Positions 53,526 through 64,000 of a stretch of DNA of 64,000 bases are shown here, piece by piece (the stretch's first letter is position 1; each line of letters opens with the position of its first letter). The notes under the pieces are model-generated. The model did no database searches. It saw only the letters and a list, made by a program, of their open reading frames with translations, and was not told the DNA's origin. The DNA is from Bemisia tabaci (Eukaryota > Arthropoda > Insecta > Hemiptera > Aleyrodidae), in NCBI RefSeq assembly GCF_918797505.1, contig NC_092802.1, forward strand, positions 19,551,883-19,615,882, in the 5' to 3' direction. Made by a program: the position numbers and the translations under genes.

Positions 53526-54283
53526 TGTCAATATCGGCGAAATAATGTTTAATGTTTTCTTTGATCACACTTTTGTGTACTTATATATGTTCCTCATCAT
53601 TTTATTTGGGATCAGTCGCGTTAAAATTTTGAGTCTTCGTAGTATTACATGGTGATTCAAAAGGGCTGCACCCTCTATACAACCCCTAAGCTTCCGGCCC
53701 TTTTTTCAGGGTGGTCCCTTCAAAATCAAGGAGTACCCCAAAGGTTGTTTTCTTTGACCTAGAGGCATTCACGAAATTTCAAGTATCCATCTAAATTTTC
53801 TTAAAAGTTAGAGGGGTGATGACTCATGCTGGTTGCACGAGGCTTTTAAAGATCACCCCATTTGAGAAAACTTCAATGGTTTTAATTATTTTCGAGGAGA
53901 AAAAATCGCTGCATCGTCATCAAGCAATAAGGAAGAGCGGAAAGTAAATACCATTCAGCGTACTTTTACTAAAAGCTTTTCCACGATGACGTCTGAAATT
54001 TTCCATCTACTGAAAGCTACAACTATAAGAGTGCAAAACTGCGTGCCTCGAATGTGGAGTTTCCAAACCTCCGTCCCTACTTCACTATTTCAAAAGAGAA
54101 CCTCGATTTTTACAAATTAATTTTTTGAAACGTGAGGAAAATCGACGAATTTTTTAAAAAAAATGACGTTTAATAGTTTTTTTTTTTGTAGCAAAAAACA
54201 ATGGCACGAAGGCTGCCACGCCGCAAACCACGTTACGCATTTCAATAGTCTCACCATGGATATTGTGCCTCCCTCATAGCCCT
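53526..54283. other. No gene recognised
   Basis: 53700-53765 is the second copy of the gggtggtcccttcaaa repeat seen at 22375. 54190-54265 is a family J end fragment (cgccgcaaaccacg). Confidence 0.4.
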
Positions 54284-54783
54284 CTTCTATTAAGCGCTCA
54301 GCCGATAGGCAGCGCTTTTTGATTTCGACTTGCCTCTGAGCACTAGTATACTAGTGCTAATGCGTTTAAATGGCGCACCAGCTCATCGATGTGTACGCTT
54401 TTTGGGGGGGTCCATTTTTAAAATAAATAAAGCTGTGAAAGCTGTGTGTGTATTTTATGCTTTTAACGTAATGCGCAGGTAGTTTCGATCGTTTGTCTAT
54501 AAGAAAATTTCTTAGCGGTAGAGTATTTCTTATCGAAATTGATCGTTGAACTCAAATGAAGCCTGAAAAAAACGCGCCTGATGAGCTCAACGGTGAGCTC
54601 ATTTTCGGGAAACAAAAATACGCGTTTACGGTTTCCTTGGTAACCTTTGTTTGCTACCAGCTGATGTTTTATTTCCATTTCCCAGCCAAGTCGACGGAGT
54701 TTATACGTCCTTTCTTCATTAAATACATTGACTAACACCTGAGCGCTTTTCTAATACGACAGTATTACAACTTTCCCGCTTGT
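54284..54783 (-). repeat. Young repeat with 91-codon frame, copy 2
   Basis: Complete minus-strand copy of 32971-33483: 5' aacaagcgggaaagtt at the 54783 end, open frame 54738-54463, G-run 54404-54410, palindrome agcactagtatactagtgct, end tattaagcgctcagc at 54291. It faces copy 3 head to head. Confidence 0.78.
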
Positions 54784-55267
54784 TTTTCTCCCTTTCCCTC
54801 CCTCATCAGCCCACTCGTCGGTATGTTCAGAGTACGGAAAGAGGGGAGGTTTTTACTGGTAAAAAAAATCATATATACCTAAAGACAATATGCAGATCCA
54901 GGGAGGACGCAGGGAGCGGACCTCCCTCCTCCCTCCCGTTTGCTAAAAAAGGGGATGAATAAGAGAAAGAAGAAAGAGAAAACGAAGGAAAGAACAGAAG
55001 AAAGAAGAAGGAATGACGCTCGTGTTTGGTAATTTATTCATGGAGAAAACGAGTAAAACTGCTAATAGATGCTTTAGAATTTCGGAAACATTTTGGGTAC
55101 ACCCTTCTCCGTTTGAAGGATCTGGATCCACTCATGATAAAGACCCGTGATTTTGTTGTACGGCCCTTTTAAGGAATGTAGATGACGGTCAATGATTGTA
55201 AGTCGCATCTTCGCGAGCAAACGTGAATTGAAAAACGTAGTAGACACGTTTCGTCTGTTAATGCTAG
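54784..55267. other. Spacer between the head-to-head repeat copies
   Basis: Purine-rich (gaagaaagagaaaacgaagg at about 54968) and unassigned. It does not resemble the spacer near copy 1. Confidence 0.4.
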
Positions 55268-55660
55268 ACCTTAAAACAAGCGGGAAAGTTTTAATACTGT
55301 CGTATTAGAAAAGCGCTCTGGTGTTAGTAAATGTATTTAATGAAGCAAGGACGTATAAACTCCGTCGACTTGGCAGGGAAATGGAAATAAAACATCAGCT
55401 GGTAGCAAACAAAGGTTACCAAGGAAACCGTAAACGCGTATTTTTGTTTCCCGAAAATGAGCTCACCGTTGAGCTCATCAGGCGCGTTTTTTTCAGGCTT
55501 CATTTGAGTTCAACGATCAATTTCGATAAGAATTACTCTACCGCTAAGAAATTTCCTTATAGACAAACGATCGAAACTACCTGCGCATTACGTTAAACGC
55601 ATAAAATACAGGTTTCACAGCTTTATTTATTTTAAAAATGGACCCCCCCCCCCCCAAAAA
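55268..55660 (+). repeat. Young repeat with 91-codon frame, copy 3 (3' part missing)
   Basis: From aacaagcgggaaagtt through the frame 55321-55596 to the C-run/A-run at 55643-55662, where similarity stops. It lacks the palindrome-containing 3' part of copies 1 and 2. Confidence 0.76.
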
Positions 55661-56341
55661 AAGCCTTCTTAATGTGAATGGTCTATAAGCAATCAGACCA
55701 TTTCAGGGAGATGCAAATTTTTTTCGATGTTTACGAATAATATTCGGCAAAGCCGCGGGGGCAGGCTCAATGATAAAGGAACCTATAAAACTCCTCGTGG
55801 TAAAGGCATGTATACTTAATAAAAAAGAAATGTTTTTGAACTTTGCAATATGGACTTGACAGGAGCATCCTCCAAAAATAAAAAAATCTCGATTTTTTCA
55901 GAATAAAGGCAATACGGTCGTTTACATACATGATGCGTGTTCCAACTTTTTGTTGAGAAGGGCGGCTTTAAATGAAAAAAAAAAAGTGCTCGAGAGAAAA
56001 ATTTGATTGCTCAACTACAAATCCCATTGAAAAAGCACTTGTATGATGTGGGTGGGAGTTGCTCTTTGTATGCCTCTACAGTGAGAGGGAAAAACTCGGA
56101 AATTCCGGGGAGTTTTTCTGAAGTATGACTATGAACTCGAGTTTTGTTTTCGCCTGTAATGGGCTTTTTCAGCGTAAATCTTTTATTTTTGAGAAGTTCA
56201 AATAACTTTTAATCTACAACTATTCTCCTATTTATGGTTTTTTGTTTCTTTTTTTTTTGACTCAGAAATACCAAGGTTCAAAGTCGAGCATTTTGAGCTT
56301 TGACTTTACCACTCATTGCGGCTAAAGCCAACACATGAGAC
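55661..56341. other. No gene recognised
   Basis: AT-rich; nothing supported. Confidence 0.35.
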
Positions 56342-56714
56342 GCGGCGCACAGTGGATCGAGTCAGTGGGAGAGGTCGGCCGAAATTTGGAAACTTTAAAA
56401 GCTTATAAGTTCATTTATACAAGACTTTAATTGAGATTTTAAAAGCGATTTCATACGTTTTCTCGTGAAATTCTCTCCTAAAAGCTCCCCATTGAAGCTC
56501 AAAAAGGCTTTGAAAGTTGAGGCTGCAATGAAGGGAATATCCCACGCTGTTCTGAGAGTTCACCTCCATATCAAGTCAAACTATCCCTGAAAAAGTAGGG
56601 AGCAAATACAGTAACAGGGCTACCTTTTTGTTTGGGGACTTCAAAACTGAAAACACCTCCTTATTTTTGAGAGCTTTTTCCGAGCTTTGGAGCTCTTCTC
56701 AGAAAAAACCAGTG
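56342..56714. repeat. Truncated family G joined to broken family I
   Basis: 56342-56495 starts gcggcgcacagtggatcgag and loses its right half. 56496-56714 is family I sequence (gggaatatcccacgctgttc, gtagggagcaaatacagtaa) which resumes at 58287 after the 1.57-kb insertion. Confidence 0.65.
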
Positions 56715-58286
56715 CCCTAGTAGCATGATTCACTTTCCCCTTCCTAACAAACGTATAAGGAATTAATACCGGTTATATAATCACCATTTTAACTAAAGTT
56801 TATATATCGTGTATATAAGTTTTATATAAAATGCCCATGAAAATAATTATTCATATTTTCAGAAGATAACGTTTATATAAAATTTATATAATTGAGGAAG
56901 GGTTTTTATAAATTTTCTTTATACGCATAGTATCCTTTTGCTTAATTTGCTTATTATAACTGTTATATAAATGACCTGAATGACTTTAACGTAAACCTAT
57001 CTCATTTTCATGAATGATGATGATGATCTCATTTCAATGAACACCCTCGACTCTCAGACTGCGTGGGATAGGTATTATTAGAGGTACTAATGGCTCCGAG
57101 ACGAGTTAAAAGGGGATATCTCGGCACACAATCCGAGGAGCCCTGTTACCTCAGTTGGTAGCGTGTCTGGCTCATAACCCTGCCCAGTTAGACAGCAATA
57201 TTTTAAAAATATTGAAATTTAATATATTTTTAAAATGTTTTTCATGTATTTTTAAAATATTTTCAAAAGTACTTTTGAAATACAATCAATGAATAGTTTT
57301 AAAACATTTTAAAAATATATTAAAAATATAAAAAATTAAAATTTTTAAAATAATATTTTATAATATTTTTAAAGTATATCATAATTATTTTTGTTAATAT
57401 TTTAAAAATATTATTAAATATTATTTTAAAAATTTTGATTTTTTTTAAAATGTTTAAATTAATATTATAAAAATTTAAAAGAAAAAAGGAAATGATAATA
57501 ATAATAAATAAATAACATAAATACATCGACATAAATTCAAACTAGAAAAAGGCCCAAATAATTAAAACTGGAAAAAGACGCAATTATAAAGTTAAAAAAT
57601 AGAGAGAGAGAGAGAGTTAAAAAAATGAGAGTTAAAAAAAATAGAGAGAGTTAGAAAAAATGATAGTTAAAAATCATGATAGTTAAAAAAAAGAGAGAGC
57701 TAAAAAAATGAGAGAGAGTTAAAAAAAATGAAAATGAAAAAATTACATCATGAAATAAAAAACAATAAATAAATAAATAATAAATAATAAAGTCTGGTAA
57801 AATATCATAAGAATCCGTCAATAAACAAAATATTACGGACTCAGAGGCCTGCGATAGTTAAGAGATTGAATTTAGGGGCCCATTCATATCAAGCCTGGCT
57901 GGTCTGGTGGTAAAGTACTGGACTTCGGATTGCAACTCCATCCCGAAGCGTGGGTTCTAATCCCGACTAGGACGGCGCGGATTTAAGGTAAGTCACAACT
58001 CTACGATGATCCACCACCTGGTAGTAACGCATATGAAAACTTGCACACTTCATAACTAGAGTGCGCTACCAGCCAGGAAGAATAATGAAAATTCATTTTA
58101 TACACTCTTTGAATTTGGTTATATAACTTTTATACTAAGGGTTACATAATAAAATAAGTTTTTTAGTAAACTTTTAACTAAAAAACTTTACATCCATTAC
58201 ATAAACAATGAATATTCTTTAGCTTGTGGTTATTTACGGTTTATACTTTTAAAAACAAATTTTTTTATATAACTCTGCTACTAGGG
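56715..58286. mobile_element. 1.57-kb AT-rich element with ccctagtagca ends, inserted in family I
   Basis: Exact inverted 11-mers ccctagtagca (56715-56725) and tgctactaggg (58276-58286). The host family I sequence reads aaccagtg before and tgacaccatcctgtttctcg after, matching the intact copy across the gap, so this is a real insertion with at most a 2-3 base duplication (tg). It contains tatataa-rich ends, a tRNA-Met-like 5' half at 57139-57180 (gttacctcagttggtagcgt, ctcataaccc), a region of ttttaaaatatt palindromes (57195-57480), an agagag/gttaaaaa low-complexity tract (57600-57760) and the SINE-like segment at 57893. No transposase. Confidence 0.75.
57893..58090 (+). mobile_element. Second tRNA-derived SINE type
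   Basis: Box A-like ctggtctggtggtaaagtac and box B-like gtgggttctaatcccgac with tRNA-like spacing, then a body gatgatccaccacctggtag. It differs from the 31428 SINE family. No A-tail or clear duplication. Confidence 0.55.
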
Positions 58287-58461
58287 TGACACCATCCTGT
58301 TTCTCGCGAAATATAAAGCAAATCTTAATACTTAAATCGCAAATCCCTCACTATGCGAGAGCTACATAATCTAACTGTTTTTCATGTCAAAAGGAGCTTT
58401 TCCAATGGATTACATTTTGCAACTAGGAAGTACAATTTCTGGCTTAGTTTAGAAAGAACGT

Positions 58462-59616
58462 ATAGTTCTCAGGGCCGGATTAAGGGGGTAGACACGTAGG
58501 CCGCGGCCCATGGCGGCAAAATGTAGAGGGCGGCAAATTTTGCAATATTTTTGAATGTAAGTATCAAAAAAAAAGAGAGAAAAAAATCGGATTCAGAAAA
58601 TAAATTACAAACGAAAAAAGGCGACAAAATCTCTCATTTTCTGAACGTAATAGGATGGTAATTTCTGATCGTGTCGTCTTTCGGTGATACAAGAGACAAG
58701 CACCTCTAATTAGTCGAGTTAAGAGAGAAACCGAACACGCAATTTGACCTGGGGCGGAGCGGCGCAGAGATCAGAGATGTCATCAGAGGCGTCATCAGAG
58801 ATGACGAGGACTGAGATGAAAAGGAGAAGCCCTCGGTGCGGCGGTCGGGATGAAACGCATACCTAGCGCCTACAAGACCACATGAATACTTCATGCATTG
58901 CGTCCAACACACTGCGGTCAGCAACAGTCGGCTTGAAACGCATAGCGCCTACAAGACTGCCTGAATACTTCACGCATTGCGCCAAACACAGTGCGGTCGG
59001 CGCGGTGCGGCGGCGGATGTTAAAATTATTAACCACATTTATGTTTGTTCTTTCATAATTTTTTCGTTCGTTTTTTATAAATGGAAGGCCTTGTCCAAAC
59101 AGGGATGGGTTTATGGAGCTTAACTTTCGCGCAAAGTTCCGTGAACTTTAGTTAGTGTTGACAGGGCTTTCACAAAAAATGTGCCCAACACGAGTAAACG
59201 CGTCTCATACACCCCTCCCCCACCGGGACGTTCACTCGATGGTTTTTTTATAGATCATATTCCATAGATCAAACAGGTGAGATTATGTTGATATCAATTG
59301 GTTCAGTATGTAAACACAGCCTTAAAAGTCAATTTAGAAATCTGAGGTAATGGGTCTTTTGCGATCGAATTAATATTTTCTCAAGCAATAAATGGCAATG
59401 AAAAGTGAAATTGTTAGGAATTTTCTCATTTTCAATTTTTATCCAAATTACATCCTAATATTTTTGTTTGAGGTTATGTTCTGTTATTTTGAACCGAACG
59501 ATACATCGAACAGCTATCGAATACGATCTATTGATGTTTGAAAACGAATGAGAAGGGGGTGGAATAATGCAGGCGGCCTATGGGCGGCAAGTTGGTAAAT
59601 CCGGCCCTGATAGTCC
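58462..59616. mobile_element. Non-autonomous hAT element, 1.14 kb, 8-bp target duplication
   Basis: Ends cagggccggatt (58470) and aatccggccctg (59608) are inverted, with ggccgcggcccatggcggca / aggcggcctatgggcggcaa subterminal. Flanks atagttct (58462-58469) and atagtcct (59609-59616) differ at one base. CAGGGCCGGATT-type ends and 8-bp duplications are classical hAT. No transposase frame; a family H array (58855-59025) is inside. Confidence 0.85.
58855..59025. repeat. Family H tandem repeat, two units (inverted)
   Basis: gcctacaagac(c/t)...gaatacttca(t/c)gcattgcg recurs at 58868 and 58948, about 80 bp apart, the reverse strand of 24955-25205. Confidence 0.7.
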
Positions 59617-60741
59617 TAATAATGCACAGACGTGAATATACGAATGAGCCAGAAATTGTAGTTACTTATTGCAAAATTTAGTCCCAGTATCTTACGCGCT
59701 CTCTCTTGGTGATCTTATAAAATTAGCACCTCGCTTAAAGAAAACTGATCCAAATAATGACTGGATACACCACAAAAGTTCTTGAGGGTATCAAAAAGTA
59801 GTGATTGAAGTGATCTACACACAGAGCGATCCACATCCACAAGTTTTGCACCATAAGCACCAGTCATCTTAGAATCATATGAGTACTCCTAGGTCGAATA
59901 ATACAACTTCTAGGACCTCCCAAAAAGTTTAGGAACCGCCTGAAAATGGGAAAAGCGTGACTTTTGGATCACCTTGTATTATAGAATATGAATTTCCAGG
60001 CCCAAATTTCCAGCATAGGCGGAATAGGCACGCCATGAATGGCGCGCAATTCCTACAAAGTTTCATTTTGTTCCCTCCTGGACAAGAGACCCCAGAAATT
60101 CGTTCACGCGAATTTTCAAACTGTCGTTTTTAAGCACTTGCACGAAGCTCGGAATCATGGAGTTCCGTTGATTTTGAATATTTAATCGAGAATTTCGAGG
60201 TTTTTGGCATCTGACGCAAGTTCTGGCGCAAATTTCGACGTAATTAGCACGGAAAATTCTGGAAAATTCGCGGAAATACGATCTTTTTTGTGCTCGGAGC
60301 CGCCGATCATTCTAGTGGGCGGGATGCGGGAGACACCGTGATTCTCCGGTTTCTGTCGTCGACCAATCATAAATGTATGCTTCATGACGCGGTAAACCCA
60401 TTGGCCCTGCCAGCCACGTTATTCAAATTTGCCCCAAATCACCTCAAGAATTTTAGAATTTTCGGCGAGAATTTTTTTATTTTCGGTGAACATTTTAGGA
60501 TAATCCGTTCAAATTTTGGGATTTTCAGCGAGACTACAGGAATTCGAGGGATGCGGTAAAATTTAAGCACGAATTCGGCAGTTTTTAGCAAGAATTTTGG
60601 GATTTTTTACCGAAATTTTGGTCATTATAAATCACGAGAAAATAGGGTCTCTATTCCAGACCTAAGTTTTACAATTTTATCCGAAGATACTCGGTTCTTT
60701 TCCCTCCTTTCCCTTCTCGTCCCATCCAGTGTGTCCCAAAA
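59617..60741. other. No gene recognised
   Basis: 60430-60620 is internally self-similar (aattttcggcgagaat, attttgggattttcagcgag) without a clean period. A frame of about 90 codons at 60290-60559 has no motif. Confidence 0.35.
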
Positions 60742-60907
60742 TAGTGCCGTGGCGTACTTTGCGATACATCGATTGATCTGCCATTTGAGCCTATGGAAAA
60801 GGATCGATAAACAGGGTGCTCACAACGACACCCCAATATTCGATTATTTACTGCCATGCTCCAAATGAAAAAAAAATCGATAATCGATCATTCTCGCCTC
60901 GCCACTG
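60742..60907. mobile_element. hAT-type MITE, uninterrupted copy
   Basis: tagtgccgtggcgtactttg ... cgcctcgccactg, 166 bp, flanked by tcccaaaa / ccccaaaa. It provides the empty site for the nested insertion at 25763-26017. Confidence 0.78.
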
Positions 60908-63670
60908 CCCCAAAAATGCCCCAGATTGCGATGGAGGGGTTTCAAATTTTATCGAAAGGGGTCCCGCGGACTCCTCATTTCCAAAAAATTTCACCATCGA
61001 ACCCTTTTCTACACTGAGAGGCGGAGAGGGCTTTTGTAGGGAAAGGAGTCGCTGCACAGACTAAGCAAATGGCAGATAAGACAGAACAATAAAACGAGAA
61101 AGTAAACATGGTAGATGAAGGCATGATAAGCAAATGGGTTTGAAAGTGCTAAATCCGATACCGACCATCATTTTAATTCAGAGTGCATCTTTTCATCGTC
61201 CCAAAAAAATCATGTTTCTTCTTCAGTCTCCTTTTCTCTAAATCCATCACTCATATGTACTCTCGTGACTTTTTTTTATATAATTTTCCAACAACTTTCA
61301 CTTCAAAACGCAATACCTACGAACATAATTTATACGCATATCGTTGAAAAGTGCTAGATAGGCACCCAGCAAAAAAAATTAATTTGCGGCTTTTAGGCTG
61401 CTCGTGAGTGATGCAGAGATTTTTTCTAATTTCCGCAACCAGTGTTGCAAAATCAAATTGAATTCGATTTAATTATTAATATCTACTTCGCCAAATGTTC
61501 AATTCCAAGAAAATTAAAGTGGATCTGTTGCAACTTTTACCGGAGCAAAAAGTATAGGTTCCCTTTTACGAATAATGGCTCAAAAATCACGATGATATCG
61601 GGAAAGTCTGAAATTCATTTCAAGCTTCACATAATTTTTTTTCTTTTTTTTTTTTACTGGAGTCTGGCAAGGAATTTCTTAGTGTATATTTTTCTTTGTA
61701 CCTCGAGTGATTTTTGCAAGGAAGTAAATAGTCGAAAATAGTTCTTCCAAGGGCTAAAAACAAGTATTCTACACTATTTTCTTGCAAGTTGTGAGATATA
61801 TTAGCTTATTCAACTTCGGAGGACCTGTTTTGAGGTTGATGAAAAACTGTTAAAGGCTATCATTTTGCTGCGCACACCGCCTCAAAACTAACTGCGCCGC
61901 AACTCACCCTACCCCCATCTCTGGTTTAAAAGTGAAGTTTTCTCGTTCAAAATAGGCTTCTGAGTGTCTCCCCAAAAGATATTAGGTTTGAAATCATTTG
62001 GACGCATTTTATAGTCAAAAACGCATTTCCGCGGATCGGCCTATTTTTTCGCTGTTTCAACTAATTTAATTTAGTCCAAAAGTTTAATCACTTGTGGGGG
62101 TAGTATAGACTTCAACTTTGATGCTGATACATCAAAATAATCTTTTGGGGACAAAAAGGAATAGGGGAAAGCCCGGGGAGCAAAGTTTTGAGATGGTCGC
62201 GTCGAAACGTAACACCCTACAGCCAGATCTTACGACCCTAGACTTTAGACTAGGGACCCTAGCGCCCTAGCGCGCCCATTAAGTACTCTGTTTAAGAAAG
62301 CACATTTTTCCGTTTTTCGTTGAGAAAAAGTAAAAAATCAACAAGTAATCAAGTGCTTTTAAAAAGTGGTGGTCTGCTTCTATTTAAGGAGCTTGTTCAC
62401 TTGACAGCGATCGTTTCATGAAATTCGGTGACTCTTTGTTAATGACTTTCCTCGCTCAAAAATCAGAATTTTAGTCCAAAATTGCAATTTATGTAAATAT
62501 AAAAAATCCTTCTTGGGAAATATTGTTGGAGAACCTATCATCATTAATAATTTATCGTATCTTACAGAATCGGTTTCGGCGGAGTTTTAGCCATTCGATA
62601 TTACTGGTCAAATCTATGGAAATATATCGATTCTTAGAGGGGCCAGGTGCTCCGACGAGAATCAATTATTTAACATAGGTATAAATTGAGTAAATCCGGT
62701 GTTGCCAAATTGCTGAATCCGCCTCTGCCTTAGAATTGACCTTATTTAATCGTTCCGTGACCCAGGATGAGCCAGCTCTATTTTATCACCGAAAAAATCA
62801 TAATTTCCCTTCAAATCAGCCTCGGCGACGCGCTACCGGCCGAACATTTCTGGTCTTCAATGTCTCATACTTTTAAATATTATGATAATTTGTCATTTTA
62901 ATTGCATAGAAGTTTGAAATCATAACTTTTTTTTACTTATGGTCTCGGTTTCCAATCGTTTTGCCGTATTTCAATTGCAACTAATGATAACACGGCTAAA
63001 CCTGTTATCGTGTGATCGTATTTTTTTACTGCATTGCGAAATCAACCATTAAATGTGCTTGTCTGCACTGTTAGAAAAAGTAATCATAATTCTGTGTTTA
63101 CGTGGTAGAAAAACGCGAATAATATATACTCTCGGTTAGTTCCACTTGAGTAGCTATTCCTTTGGATAAACAGACCAAATGGACGCATTTATGCTAAAAG
63201 CACTGAAAAAAAAAAAGGGTCAGATTTTAGCCGAACTGGTCAGTTCAGCGGCGATTAGGCTAATAGGCAAACTGTTTGAAGTAGTAAACAAAATCTTTGA
63301 GCTCCTAGCATAACCAAGTTTATATACTATCTAAACCTCATTTTAGATTCATCACAAACCCAAAAGTTTATGTTGTATCTAAACCACTTCTAGGTAGTAG
63401 CTGAACTAGTTCGGCTATAATCCAAACTGCTGGCCATATACCGTCACAAACTGTTTAGGCAGGTGCAGTGACGAATCACGTGCGTTTAAAAAAGTCCGTT
63501 ACTTTTTCAGTCTCAGTTGAAATGCTAATGGCGTCGCGAGTCGGTCGTATCGAGTCGGTTGACGAATTAAAAGTAATAAAAATTAATTATCTCAAGTGCT
63601 GTGCTATTTCAAATTCACCGCTCATTCGGAATCGTCAGTGGCGCTCTCTGAAGGCAGTAGAACTTAATTC
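60908..63670. other. No gene recognised
   Basis: 61440-61640 distantly resembles part of the 5615/48047 repeat (ctcaaaaatcacgatgatat, gggaaagtctgaaattcatt). Otherwise AT-rich, without supported exon or inverted repeat. Confidence 0.35.
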
Positions 63671-63727
63671 TCAGTCTCAGTGCTGTTGAGTTGATGTCAA
63701 CAGAAACTGATATCACCATCCCGGTGG
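63671..63727 (+). CDS. Candidate first exon of a plus-strand gene leaving the window
   Basis: Initiator-like tcagt (63671 and 63677) precedes ATG at 63694, 11 codons reading MSTETDITIPV plus one base, and a consensus donor gtgagt at 63728-63733. Upstream bases are GC-balanced with gtcagtggcgctctctgaag. This is the arrangement of a short 5'-UTR and first coding exon. Without the donor the frame stays open to 63930. No product can be named. Confidence 0.28.
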
Positions 63728-64000
63728 GTGAGTCAAGGTATTATGTTACTAATTCTTTAATCATTAAACGAAACACATCCGAAAACATCATTACTGTTCT
63801 ATTAATCTTTCGAGTAAACCAGTATTCCTTTGTCCAAGAGTGTAGATGTTTAACGAATCTGTTCGTTCGAGCGGCGTGCTGCGTGACAAGAATTCGCGTT
63901 CGAAACCGGAGGACTTTAGTCTGCCAGTGATTCTTATCATCAGTTTGTTAAATCAAGAAACATCAGCATTATCCAAATCATCGTTTGATCGCTCGATATC

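Noticed and set aside
57139..57182. Possible tRNA-Met gene
   Set aside because: Only the 5' half is tRNA-like; the sequence then runs into AT palindromes.

Overview
This is a eukaryotic, AT-rich, repeat-dominated chromosomal window, most likely from an insect. The grounds are an insect-style neutral-lipase gene with long introns, GT-AG splice sites, tRNA-derived SINEs, 5'-truncated LINEs with target-site duplications, and a very high density of short inverted-repeat DNA transposons (MITEs). The repeat load fits a hemipteran, but I cannot confirm a species. No bacterial operons, rRNA, CRISPR arrays or intact tRNA genes are visible.

Two genes can be reconstructed exon by exon, both on the minus strand. 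Gene 1 (15087 down to the last visible exon at 4800) is a secreted pancreatic-lipase/phospholipase A1-type enzyme. Four exons join in phase: a signal peptide, a linker exon, an oxyanion-loop exon and the GHSLGAH nucleophile exon. The 3' part with the catalytic Asp and His is not in the window. Gene 2 (32948 down to 23450) is a protein ending in a C3HC4 RING finger, so probably an E3 ubiquitin ligase. Three exons are visible, all joined in phase 1, and its 5' end is not identified. Further splice-bounded, coding-like exons have no recognisable product: 15273-15469, 18519-18648 and 43903-43959 (minus), 31322-31405 (plus), and a candidate first exon at 63694-63727 (plus).

Almost everything else is mobile-element sequence. 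I sorted it into families by shared termini and named them A to L here. Layout: 0-4.7 kb, MITEs including five copies of one family in a row; 4.8-15.1 kb, the lipase gene, whose introns hold a 307-bp tandem array split by a LINE, a retro-insert and several MITEs; 15-23 kb, orphan exons, a palindrome within a palindrome and a CpG-rich patch; 23.4-33 kb, the RING gene with nested hAT and mariner-like MITEs and a SINE; 33-49 kb, MITEs, a tRNA-like chimeric element and a GC-rich coding-like island split by three transposons; 50-56 kb, a 33-bp minisatellite and a head-to-head pair of a young 0.4-0.5 kb repeat; 56-61 kb, a 1.57-kb inverted-repeat element and a 1.1-kb non-autonomous hAT; 61-64 kb, mostly unassigned.

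Coordinates of exons and of elements with target-site duplications were read base by base. Limits of other repeats are approximate by a few bases. The genes and repeats interact mainly by insertion: transposons sit within 8-55 bp of several splice sites.
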